Assembly (NCBI GenBank): GCA_030040235.1
Contig: JASHUC010000350.1
Span: 1 to 5,053 of the forward strand
Origin: Gammaproteobacteria bacterium
Lineage (GTDB): Bacteria; Pseudomonadota; Gammaproteobacteria; Steroidobacterales; Steroidobacteraceae
DNA: 5,053 nucleotides
Direction of reading: 5' to 3'
In this document: piece by piece, positions 1 to 5,053 of the stretch
How positions within the stretch are numbered: position 1 is the stretch's first letter
Layout of the letters: each line of letters begins with the position of its first letter
Notes under the pieces: generated by a model
Seen by the model: only the letters and a program-made list of their open reading frames with translations
The model's database searches: none
Told to the model about the DNA's origin: nothing
Program-made: the position numbers and the translations under genes

Positions 1-757
1 TCCAGCCCCAGGGCGAGACGGGATGCGGATTGCCCTGGCCGGACTTGCCCTCGCCACCCCCGTGGGGATGGTCGACCGGATTCATGGCGAGGCCGCGGAC
101 CGTCGGCCGCACGCCCCGCCAGCGGATCGCGCCCGCCTTGCCGTAGCTCCTCAAGTTATGCTCGTCGTTGCTCACCTCGCCGATCGTCGCCCGGCAGTCG
201 ATGTGCACGCGGCGGATCTCCGTGGACTTCATCCGCAAGGAAGCGTACATGCCCTCGCGCGCGGTGTACTGCGCGGAGCTGCCGGCGCTGCGGGCGAGCT
301 GGCCGCCCTTGCCGGGCTTCAACTCGACGTTGTGCACCATCGAGCCGACCGGCACGTGGCGCAGCGGCATGGCGTTGCCGGGCTTGATGGGCGCGTCGGC
401 GCCGGAGCGGACCTCATCGCCCGCCGTCATGCCCTTGGCCGCGAGGATGTAGCGCCGCTCGCCATCGGCGAAGCGCACGAGCGCGATGTGGGCCGTGCGA
501 TTCGGATCGTACTCGATGCGCTCGACCGTGCCGGCGATGCCGTCCTTGTCGCGCCGGAAGTCGATCACCCGATACTTCTGGCGCGAGCCGCCACCGATGT
601 GCCGCGTGGTGATGCGTCCGAAATTGTTACGTCCGCCGGTCTTGCGCTTCTTGCGGGTGAGCGCGGGATGCGGGTCGCCCTTGTAAAGGTGCGAGCGGGC
701 GATCTTGACCACGCCGCGCGTGCCGGGCGAAGTGGGTCTCATTTTGATGAGTGCCAT
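1..757 (-). CDS. rplB: 50S ribosomal protein L2, C-terminus cut by window edge
   Basis: L2 is a primary 23S rRNA-binding protein near the peptidyl transferase centre of the large subunit and is needed for subunit association. The reading begins [20 protein letters not shown] and contains family hallmarks in order: [17 protein letters not shown] (about residues 41-57), [40 protein letters not shown] in the middle, [10 protein letters not shown], and [11 protein letters not shown] followed by [12 protein letters not shown]. His230 in that last motif corresponds to the conserved His229 of E. coli L2, implicated in peptidyl transfer. About 252 residues are visible of a usual 273-277, so only the basic tail is missing. 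The ATG lies 18 nt after the rplW stop with a weak GAGAG upstream. It is the last gene seen of the rplC-D-W-B unit. Nothing looks broken. Confidence 0.98.
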   Translation of the reverse strand, partial: MALIKMRPTSPGTRGVVKIARSHLYKGDPHPALTRKKRKTGGRNNFGRITTRHIGGGSRQKYRVIDFRRDKDGIAGTVERIEYDPNRTAHIALVRFADGERRYILAAKGMTAGDEVRSGADAPIKPGNAMPLRHVPVGSMVHNVELKPGKGGQLARSAGSSAQYTAREGMYASLRMKSTEIRRVHIDCRATIGEVSNDEHNLRSYGKAGAIRWRGVRPTVRGLAMNPVDHPHGGGEGKSGQGNPHPVSPWGW

Positions 758-775
758 GGCTCTCGATTCCCGCCG

Positions 776-1078
776 TTAGCTCTTCGAGCTTGCCTCGTAA
801 TCGATGGTCTGGCCCTCGGCGAGGCGCACATAGGCCTTCTTCCACTCCTGGGTGCGCCCGACCCTGCGGCCGAAGCGGCGCAATTTGTCCGGCTCGTTCA
901 CCACCTGAACGCCGCGCACTTTCACTTCGAACATGAGCTCGACGGCTTGCCGAATATCGGTCTTGGTCGCATGGCGCTGCACGCGAAAGACGTACTGGTT
1001 GCTGTTCTGCATCGCGAGGGAGGTCTTCTCCGTCACGTGCGGCGCGAGCAGCACCGACATCAACTGCTCCTTGTTCAT
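776..1078 (-). CDS. rplW: 50S ribosomal protein L23
   Basis: L23 binds 23S rRNA domain III at the polypeptide exit tunnel and is the docking point for trigger factor and the signal recognition particle. The product is 100 residues, the same length as E. coli L23. The N-terminus carries the conserved [14 protein letters not shown] stretch, the centre the alternating [25 protein letters not shown], and the C-terminus [17 protein letters not shown], typical of L23. The start ATG overlaps the rplD stop as ATGA, indicating translational coupling to L4. The stop TAA is 18 nt before rplB. Gene, order and length are all as expected for a gammaproteobacterial S10 operon. Confidence 0.98.
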   Translation of the reverse strand: MNKEQLMSVLLAPHVTEKTSLAMQNSNQYVFRVQRHATKTDIRQAVELMFEVKVRGVQVVNEPDKLRRFGRRVGRTQEWKKAYVRLAEGQTIDYEASSKS

Positions 1079-1683
1079 TGCAGGCGCTCCTCGATCAGCT
1101 TCACGGCGGCGACCGTCATCAGGACCTTGCCGTGCCGCAGGAGGCTCACCGGGTTCAGTGCGCCGGCGAGGATGATCTCGACGTTCGGCAGGTTCCGTGC
1201 CGCGAGGTCGAGCTTGCGCTCGGTGGCCTCGACGACGATCAACACATCCTCATCGAGCGACCAGGACTTGAGCTGGCTCACGAGGAGCTTGGTCTTCGCC
1301 GACTCGAGGGCAATCTGCGGCGTGACGATGAGCCGCTCCTGGCGAGCGAGCTCCGAGAGCACCGAGCGGATCGCGCCGCGATACATCTTGCGGTTCACCT
1401 TCTGGGCGAAATCGCGCGGCCGCGCCGCGAAGGTCTTGCCGCCGCCGACCCAGATGGGACTGCGGTTCGAGCCCGCGCGCGCCTGGCCCGTGCCCTTCTG
1501 GGCCCAGGGCTTCTTCCCGCCGCCGCTCACATCGGCACGGGACTTCTGTGCCTTGGTCCCGGAGCGGCCCGCGGCGCGGTAGGCGGTGACGACCTGGTGA
1601 ACCAGCGCCGGATTGAAGGCGTGGCCGAACGCCTCCTCGGAGACCTGGAGCTCGCCCGTGCCATTGACCATCTTCAAGTTCAT
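1075..1683 (-). CDS. rplD: 50S ribosomal protein L4
   Basis: L4 binds 23S rRNA early in assembly and lines the exit-tunnel constriction with an extended loop. In E. coli it also represses its own operon by acting on the S10 leader. The product is 202 residues against 201 in E. coli. The globular N-terminus includes [20 protein letters not shown]. The tunnel loop spans roughly residues 42-95 ([26 protein letters not shown]). The C-terminal domain includes [20 protein letters not shown] and [10 protein letters not shown]. Lys63, a macrolide-resistance site in E. coli, is retained. The loop tip has Ala61 and Gln67 where E. coli has Arg at both. The start ATG (MNLKMVNG) lies 20 nt after the rplC stop; a second in-frame ATG four codons on is a less likely start. 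The stop is coupled to rplW by ATGA. Confidence 0.98.
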   Translation of the reverse strand: MNLKMVNGTGELQVSEEAFGHAFNPALVHQVVTAYRAAGRSGTKAQKSRADVSGGGKKPWAQKGTGQARAGSNRSPIWVGGGKTFAARPRDFAQKVNRKMYRGAIRSVLSELARQERLIVTPQIALESAKTKLLVSQLKSWSLDEDVLIVVEATERKLDLAARNLPNVEIILAGALNPVSLLRHGKVLMTVAAVKLIEERLQ

Positions 1684-1703
1684 GGGATTCTCGGGGCTCG
1701 CGT

Positions 1704-1796
1704 TTACTTCTTGCCCTCGGCGGGCTTGGCGGCCGGGGCCGGTTTGGCCGCAGCAGCGGGCTTGGCCGCACCGGCTGCACCGGGCTTGGCCGCCGC
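1704..1796 (-). repeat. Imperfect GGGCTTGGC repeats encoding the L3 AAKP tail
   Basis: On the + strand GGGCTTGGC occurs at 1722-1730, 1758-1766 and 1782-1790, with the related GGTTTGGCC at 1741-1749. On the coding strand these give AAKP/AKP units at residues about 227-252 of L3. The spacings are uneven (36 and 24 between exact copies, all multiples of 3), so length changes by slippage would keep the frame. The tail is expected to be disordered and positively charged, plausibly touching rRNA; that role is inference. Confidence 0.7.
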
Positions 1797-2474
1797 CTGC
1801 TTGGTGGGCGTGACGGTCTTGCGCGTTGCCCGGCGCGCCGCCTTGAGCGAGGGGCGGATGACGACGTTCCCGCCCTCGGCGCCCGGTACTGCGCCACGAA
1901 TCAAAATGAGATTGCGCTCGGTATCGACCTCGACCACCCGCAGGTTCTCGGTCGTGCGGCGTACCACCCCGAGATGGCCGGACATGCGCTTGCCCTTGAA
2001 CACGCGGCCCGGCGTCTGGCGCTGTCCAATCGAGCCCGGAGCGCGGTGCGAGACCGAGTTCCCGTGCGATGCGTAGCCACCGGCGAAGTGATGGCGCTTC
2101 ATCGTGCCCGCGAATCCCTTGCCGATCGTGGTGCCGGTCACATCGACCTGCTCACCCGCCTTGAAAAGGTCCGCGCGCAGCTCGGCACCGGTCTTGAGGT
2201 CGGGGCTCTCGCCCTGCCTCAGGCGAAATTCGAGGAGCCCGCGTCCGGGGGCGACACTCGCTTTGGCGAAGTGCCCCGCGAGGGCCTTGCTGAGGAGTTG
2301 CGGACGGCGCGCGCCCCAGGTCACCTGGACGGCCCGATACCCGTCCCCGTCCTGCGACTTGAGCTGCGTCACCCGATTGGGGAGCACCTCGATCACCGTG
2401 CAGGGCACCGTCTCACCCGCCTCGGTGAACACTCGCGTCATGCCGCACTTGCGGCCAACCAGACCTACAGCCAT
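1704..2474 (-). CDS. rplC: 50S ribosomal protein L3 with Ala/Pro/Lys-rich C-terminal extension
   Basis: L3 is an early assembly protein of the large subunit whose long loop reaches the peptidyl transferase centre. Visible hallmarks are [17 protein letters not shown] at the N-terminus, [19 protein letters not shown] (about residues 67-85), [21 protein letters not shown] (110-130), and [20 protein letters not shown] followed by [13 protein letters not shown]. Gln151 appears to match the Gln methylated by PrmB in E. coli L3. The conserved fold ends near residue 212 ([10 protein letters not shown]), close to the E. coli length of 209. A basic low-complexity tail of about 44 residues follows, ending in AAKP-type repeats. 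The ATG lies behind AAAGACGAGCACC, a modest ribosome-binding site. It is the first gene of the downstream half of the split S10 operon, behind its own predicted promoter and leader. Confidence 0.97.
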   Translation of the reverse strand: MAVGLVGRKCGMTRVFTEAGETVPCTVIEVLPNRVTQLKSQDGDGYRAVQVTWGARRPQLLSKALAGHFAKASVAPGRGLLEFRLRQGESPDLKTGAELRADLFKAGEQVDVTGTTIGKGFAGTMKRHHFAGGYASHGNSVSHRAPGSIGQRQTPGRVFKGKRMSGHLGVVRRTTENLRVVEVDTERNLILIRGAVPGAEGGNVVIRPSLKAARRATRKTVTPTKQAAAKPGAAGAAKPAAAAKPAPAAKPAEGKK

Positions 2475-2644
2475 GGTGCTCGTCTTTCAGGGGCGGGTGG
2501 GGTTGCGACGAAGGAGCATGCGGCCAGCCGAGGGCCGCCTGACGCTCGAGTGGTCTTGAGACGCACGGTCCGTCCCAACCTCGCCCGACTACCGCTTTCG
2601 CGGGAATTCAAAGCCTGCGGGCACGCACCCGCCGGCCGAAAAGG
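2475..2644 (-). promoter_or_regulatory. Predicted 5' leader of the rplC-rplD-rplW-rplB transcript
   Basis: If transcription starts about 7 nt past the predicted -10, the leader before the rplC ATG is about 170 nt, long for a simple untranslated region. It contains three perfect-stem hairpins: GCGGG/CCCGC with a 6-nt loop (2617-2632); CCGC/GCGG closed by a GAAA tetraloop in the RNA (2592-2603); and GCGGCC/GGCCGC with a 7-nt loop (2520-2538). None is followed by a U tract, so no intrinsic terminator is claimed. A structured leader ahead of the gene pair encoding L3 and L4 is a reasonable place for L4 feedback, as in the E. coli S10 leader, but I see no clear sequence match to that element. Confidence 0.45.
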
Positions 2645-2650
2645 GCGCGC

Positions 2651-2679
2651 AGTATAAGCGGCGGCCCGCGCAGGTACAA
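2651..2679 (-). promoter_or_regulatory. Sigma-70 promoter for rplC unit
   Basis: On the minus strand, TTGTAC (2679-2674) lies 17 bp upstream of TATACT (2656-2651). The -10 matches consensus at 5 of 6 positions; the -35 matches TTGACA at its first three positions. The -10 is followed by GCGCGCC, a GC-rich discriminator of the kind found at stringently controlled ribosomal promoters. This gives rplC-rplD-rplW-rplB a promoter of their own, as expected if the link to rpsJ is interrupted. The -35 is only 7 bp from the -35 of the divergent padR promoter. Confidence 0.65.
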
Positions 2680-2686
2680 GCGCGGC

Positions 2687-2714
2687 TTGCGGGCCAGAGC
2701 GGTGCGAGTATCAT
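2687..2714 (+). promoter_or_regulatory. Predicted padR promoter
   Basis: TTGCGG (2687-2692) is followed after 16 bp by TATCAT (2709-2714), a 5 of 6 match to the sigma-70 -10. Transcription would begin near 2721, about 25 nt before the padR ATG. The -10 overlaps the left edge of the palindrome at 2712-2734, the arrangement expected for autorepression. The -35 is weak, so the element was recognised mainly by its -10 and position. Confidence 0.5.
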
Positions 2715-2734
2715 ACCTCGCGTTACGAGGTATG
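2712..2734. promoter_or_regulatory. Perfect 9-5-9 palindrome, likely PadR operator
   Basis: Arms CATACCTCG (2712-2720) and CGAGGTATG (2726-2734) are exact reverse complements around CGTTA. Symmetry breaks at the next outward base pair. PadR proteins bind such inverted repeats as dimers, and the site covers the predicted -10 edge and transcription start of padR, so autorepression is the simplest reading. It also lies about 33 bp upstream of the rplC -35. No U tract follows, and it precedes rather than follows a gene, so a terminator is unlikely. Confidence 0.7.
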
Positions 2735-2745
2735 TGGAGAGCGCC

Positions 2746-3084
2746 ATGTCCGAGGCGAAATCGCAGCTCATGTCCGGGGTACCCGAGCTCCTCATTCTGC
2801 GTCTGCTGGCCGAGCAGGAGCGCTACGGCTACGAGCTCGCTCGGGCGATCCGCACCGTCACTCACGAGGCGATCGTGCTCGGTGAGGGCGTTCTCTACCC
2901 GGCCCTCCATTCACTCGAGCAGTCCGGGCTGCTGCGCGCCCGCCGGCAGCCGGTGGCGGGGCGGTTGCGGGTGTACTACAGCATCACCGCCAAAGGCAGG
3001 CGACGCCTCGAGCAGCTCACCACGCGCTGGCGGCGCATCGCGACAGCTCTGGAGGCGGCGCTCGCCGACACCCCCCATGCGTAG
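2746..3084 (+). CDS. PadR-family transcriptional regulator
   Basis: This is a 112-residue, stand-alone PadR-type winged-helix DNA-binding protein, the usual size of the short PadR subfamily. The helix-turn-helix spans about residues 12-66 with typical wording: PELLILRLLAEQERYGYELARAI, then EGVLYPALHSLEQSGLL. The wing is RARRQPVAGRLRVYYSITAKGRRRL (about 65-88). A short C-terminal helix (91-107) would serve dimerisation. The ATG at 2746 is chosen because GGAG at 2736-2739 sits 6 nt upstream; the in-frame GTG at 2734 lies inside the operator and lacks such a site. It is first of the + strand cassette and overlaps the next gene by 8 nt. By analogy with other PadR/HAAS pairs it probably represses its own operon until relieved by a signal; the ligand is unknown. 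Confidence 0.92.
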   Translation: MSEAKSQLMSGVPELLILRLLAEQERYGYELARAIRTVTHEAIVLGEGVLYPALHSLEQSGLLRARRQPVAGRLRVYYSITAKGRRRLEQLTTRWRRIATALEAALADTPHA

Positions 3085-3799
3085 CCTGCGCCTCTCGGCA
3101 CTCAAGGAGCGCCTGCTGCGTGCGGGCGTCGCACCCCGCCGGGTCTCCCGCATCATGGCCGAGCTCGAGGACCATCTCGACGATCTGCTCGCGGAGCTTG
3201 CCGCCCGCGGACTCGATGAAGCGAGCGCTCTCGCCGAGGCTCACGAGCGGCTGGGATCGGAGGATGCCCTCCTCGCGAGTGTGCTTGCCCGGCCGGAACT
3301 CAAGCCTTGGGCCAGCCGGCGGCCAGCTGTCGCCTTCGGGCTCTTGCCGCTGCCCGTCTTTGCCGCCTCCTTCGTGGCATTGATCGTGGTGCTGTTCGCG
3401 ATCCTGAGCCCGGTCAACCTGGCCCGCGTCGACCCCGGAGTCCTCAAGATCGCCGGCCGGTGGCTCACGTTCGTCTTCCAGTGGGCCCTGCCGGCCGCAA
3501 CGGCGGTGGCGTTCACGACCTGGGCCTTTCGGCGGCGAGTGCCCTGGCTGTGGCCCGCGGTTGGAATCCTCATCGTGGCCATCGTCGGGGCGCTCACGAA
3601 CTTCGGAGTCACCTGGCCCCACGGTGCGATGCGAGGGACGTTCGGCGCCGGGATCGGCATCTCGACCTCGCGGTGGGCCTACGAGCTCTCGCGGGTCGCG
3701 GCGACGGTCGCGATAGCTCTGCTCGTCTCTCTCGCCGGCTCACAGCTGCGAAAGCGAGCAGCGCCACTGCCGAGGCCCGCGGGCGAGCCGGCGAGCTGA
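3077..3799 (+). CDS. HAAS/DUF1700-like membrane protein paired with PadR
   Basis: The product is 240 residues from the ATG at 3077, which overlaps the padR stop (ATGCGTAG) and implies coupled translation. An open frame extends further upstream but lies inside padR, so that extension is rejected. Residues about 6-75 form an all-helical cytosolic domain with the pattern seen in HAAS/DUF1700 and permease-prefix domains: RVSRIMAELEDHLDDLLAEL, a Gly-Leu turn (RGLDEASAL), then AHERLGSEDALLASVL. Four hydrophobic segments follow at about 84-110, 129-151, 155-178 and 204-221, ending in a short basic-Pro tail. Such proteins occur beside padR genes and are thought to act as membrane partners or sensors in the same circuit. 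No catalytic motif is visible. The fold assignment is good; the function is inference. Confidence 0.8.
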   Translation: MRSLRLSALKERLLRAGVAPRRVSRIMAELEDHLDDLLAELAARGLDEASALAEAHERLGSEDALLASVLARPELKPWASRRPAVAFGLLPLPVFAASFVALIVVLFAILSPVNLARVDPGVLKIAGRWLTFVFQWALPAATAVAFTTWAFRRRVPWLWPAVGILIVAIVGALTNFGVTWPHGAMRGTFGAGIGISTSRWAYELSRVAATVAIALLVSLAGSQLRKRAAPLPRPAGEPAS

Positions 3800-3826
3800 G
3801 GCGAGCGGTCCGCCCGCGGCTTTGCG

Positions 3827-4546
3827 ATGCCGGCATCCGCTGCACCGTGCCCGAGCCCGGGGGCTGCGCGGGTGCTCGGGCGCCTCGCGATCGGCGGCCT
3901 CGTCGTGGCGGTCCATGTGCTGCTGATCCGAGCGCTGTCGGTCTCGGGTCCAGCGCTTCCCGAGCAGGCGGCGCACGATGAGGTCACGACCTATCTCGTG
4001 CTACTCGCGAGGGAGCCGCTCCATACGCTCGCTCCCCGGCTCCGTGCTCGCGGTCGAGCCGCGCCGGCGGTGGCCGGGCGAGGGACGGCCAAGCAGGCCA
4101 TGACCACCTCACCCATAGGCGCGCCGCCCCTGAGCACGCCACCCATGGGCACGCGACCGAAGCGCCGACCGAGCATCGATTGGGAAAAGGAGGGCGAGAA
4201 GGCCGCGGAGGATTCCCTTGCGGCAGAAGATCGCACCCGGCGCCAGGCGGCGGCGCTGGGCTTTCCCGCCGAATCGAGGATTCTGAAACAGGATCCGCCT
4301 CCACCCCCCGAGTTCAACGGCTGGTCGGAAGCCCACCTTCACCGCGTGCAGGCGATCCCAGGCGTGGGAATCCTGGTGCGGCTCAACGATCGGTGCTTTC
4401 TCTTGTTCGCGGGACTTGCGATCCTGCCGGGCTGCACCCTCGGCCACCCCGATGTGCACGGTGATCTCTTCGCGCACATGAAGGATCCGCGGGACCCCTC
4501 GGTGCCGCAGTTGCCGCCGGTGCTGCCGGGGAACGCCCCTAATTGA
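3827..4546 (+). CDS. Membrane-anchored, Pro-rich protein of unknown function
   Basis: The product is 239 residues. A single hydrophobic segment at about 18-38 ([21 protein letters not shown]), preceded by Arg residues, suggests an N-in anchor with the remainder periplasmic. Residues about 66-115 are Pro/Arg/Ala-rich and probably disordered, TonB-like in composition only. A charged helical stretch follows ([24 protein letters not shown], 117-140). The C-terminal part looks like a small conserved domain: [36 protein letters not shown] and GDLFAHM. Cys190 and Cys203 could form a disulfide. The pattern recalls an unnamed family I associate with Xanthomonadales-type genomes, from memory only. The ATG has no clear ribosome-binding site, but the gene lies 27 nt after the preceding stop, so co-transcription is likely. 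Its stop lies inside the convergent rpsJ end. Confidence 0.75.
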   Translation: MPASAAPCPSPGAARVLGRLAIGGLVVAVHVLLIRALSVSGPALPEQAAHDEVTTYLVLLAREPLHTLAPRLRARGRAAPAVAGRGTAKQAMTTSPIGAPPLSTPPMGTRPKRRPSIDWEKEGEKAAEDSLAAEDRTRRQAAALGFPAESRILKQDPPPPPEFNGWSEAHLHRVQAIPGVGILVRLNDRCFLLFAGLAILPGCTLGHPDVHGDLFAHMKDPRDPSVPQLPPVLPGNAPN

Positions 4547-4850
4547 GCTTGATCTGTACGTCCACGCCCGCGGGGAGCTCGAGCTTCATGAGGGCATCCA
4601 CCGTCTTGTCGGTCGGGTTGAGGATGTCCATGAGGCGCTTGTGCGTGCGCAGCTCGTACTGATCGCGCGCGTCCTTGTCGGCGTGCGGCGAGACGAGGAG
4701 CGTGAAGCGCTCCATCTTGGTCGGCAGCGGCACCGGGCCGCGGACCGTCGCGCCCGTGCGCTTGGCGGTTTCGACGATCTCGCGGGCGGAGTTGTCGATC
4801 AGCCGGTGATCGAACGCCTTCAGGCGGATACGGATGTTCTGGTTAGCCAT
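4539..4850 (-). CDS. rpsJ: 30S ribosomal protein S10 (NusE)
   Basis: S10 sits in the head of the small subunit and, as NusE, also joins NusB in transcription antitermination. The 103-residue product equals the E. coli length and aligns throughout: [14 protein letters not shown] at residues 6-19, [20 protein letters not shown] at 24-43, [20 protein letters not shown] at 47-66, and [32 protein letters not shown] to near the end. The ATG overlaps the tuf stop by one base (TAATG), so it is translationally coupled to EF-Tu with AAGG inside tuf as ribosome-binding site. Unusually, the next gene downstream is not rplC: the rpsJ stop overlaps by 8 bp the end of a convergent + strand gene, and no intrinsic terminator is visible there. 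Confidence 0.98.
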   Translation of the reverse strand: MANQNIRIRLKAFDHRLIDNSAREIVETAKRTGATVRGPVPLPTKMERFTLLVSPHADKDARDQYELRTHKRLMDILNPTDKTVDALMKLELPAGVDVQIKLN

Positions 4851-5053
4851 TATTTGAGCACCTTGGCGACGACGCCGGAGCCTACGGTCTTGCCGCCCTC
4901 GCGGATGGCAAAGCGCAGCCCCTGCTCCATCGCAATGGGGCTGATCAGCTCCACCGTCATCTTGATGTTGTCCCCGGGCATGACCATCTCCACCCCCGCA
5001 GGCAACTCGATCGTCCCGGTCACATCGGTGGTGCGAAAGTAAAACTGCGGCCG
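4850..5053 (-). CDS. tuf: Elongation factor Tu, C-terminal 67 residues
   Basis: EF-Tu delivers aminoacyl-tRNA to the ribosomal A site as a GTPase. Only the end of its third domain is in the window, open at the right edge. The visible residues begin [18 protein letters not shown], continue [12 protein letters not shown] and [22 protein letters not shown], and then TAA. This is nearly the E. coli ending, with Lys in place of the final Gly. The position directly before rpsJ matches the str-S10 arrangement (rpsL-rpsG-fusA-tuf-rpsJ) seen in many proteobacteria, so rpsJ is probably transcribed from the str side; the upstream genes lie outside the window. Confidence 0.98.
   Translation of the reverse strand, partial: RPQFYFRTTDVTGTIELPAGVEMVMPGDNIKMTVELISPIAMEQGLRFAIREGGKTVGSGVVAKVLK

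Noticed and set aside
23..1582. 519-codon open frame on the + strand antisense to rplB, rplW and rplD
   Set aside because: It mirrors three unmistakable ribosomal protein genes; its Arg/Ala/His-rich product with no recognisable motif is what high-GC codon use gives on the opposite strand.
1078..2076. 332-codon + strand open frame antisense to rplD and rplC
   Set aside because: A shadow of the ribosomal genes; no domain or ribosome-binding site.
2520..2538. GCGGCC/GGCCGC hairpin as an intrinsic terminator or attenuator
   Set aside because: The stem is sound but no U run follows on the minus-strand RNA, so it is listed only as leader structure.
2734..2745. Alternative GTG start of padR
   Set aside because: It lies within the operator and lacks a spaced ribosome-binding site, whereas the ATG at 2746 has GGAG 6 nt upstream.
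2687..3076. Upstream extension of the HAAS-like reading frame
   Set aside because: It would run through the padR promoter, operator and coding region; its sequence is Ser/Arg/Cys-rich shadow, and the ATG at 3077 begins the conserved domain.
3017..3622. 201-codon minus-strand open frame inside the HAAS-like gene
   Set aside because: The + strand frame has a coherent helical domain and four membrane segments; the antisense product is charged low-complexity sequence.
2475..4538. Cassette as an insertion sequence or integrated element
   Set aside because: No transposase or integrase, no terminal inverted repeats and no direct repeats at the edges could be found by eye; base composition looks like the flanks.
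4528..4539. GGGG-AACG-CCCC stem as a bidirectional terminator
   Set aside because: The stem has only 4 bp and no T tract on either strand.

Overview
The window suggests a high-GC gammaproteobacterium. The L4, L23, S10 and EF-Tu sequences read closest to gammaproteobacterial forms known to me (EF-Tu tail [14 protein letters not shown]10 [14 protein letters not shown]). I cannot name a genus from sequence alone.

Layout: the minus strand carries a translation operon, read right to left: the 3' end of tuf (EF-Tu, cut by the right edge), rpsJ (S10), then rplC (L3), rplD (L4), rplW (L23) and most of rplB (L2, cut by the left edge). The gene order is the canonical str/S10 order, with tight spacing: TAATG overlap tuf/rpsJ, 20 nt rplC/rplD, ATGA overlap rplD/rplW, 18 nt rplW/rplB.

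The unusual part is the middle. Between rpsJ and rplC, normally direct neighbours, sit about 2.06 kb (2475-4538) holding three genes on the opposite (+) strand: a small PadR-family repressor, a four-helix membrane protein with an N-terminal HAAS/DUF1700-like helical domain that overlaps padR by 8 nt, and a membrane-anchored, proline-rich protein of unknown function whose last codons overlap the end of rpsJ by 8 bp. A perfect 9-5-9 palindrome just upstream of padR overlaps its predicted -10 and start site and is the likely operator for autorepression.

The 271-bp gap between rplC and padR (2475-2745) holds back-to-back promoters. The minus-strand one (TATACT, 17-bp spacer, GC-rich discriminator) would restart transcription of rplC-rplD-rplW-rplB behind a leader of about 170 nt with several hairpins. 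The S10 operon therefore appears split into a tuf-rpsJ unit and an rplCDWB unit, with a small regulator/membrane-protein cassette between them. No RNA genes, CRISPR arrays, insertion sequences or clear intrinsic terminators were seen. No gene-free stretch exceeds 300 bases.
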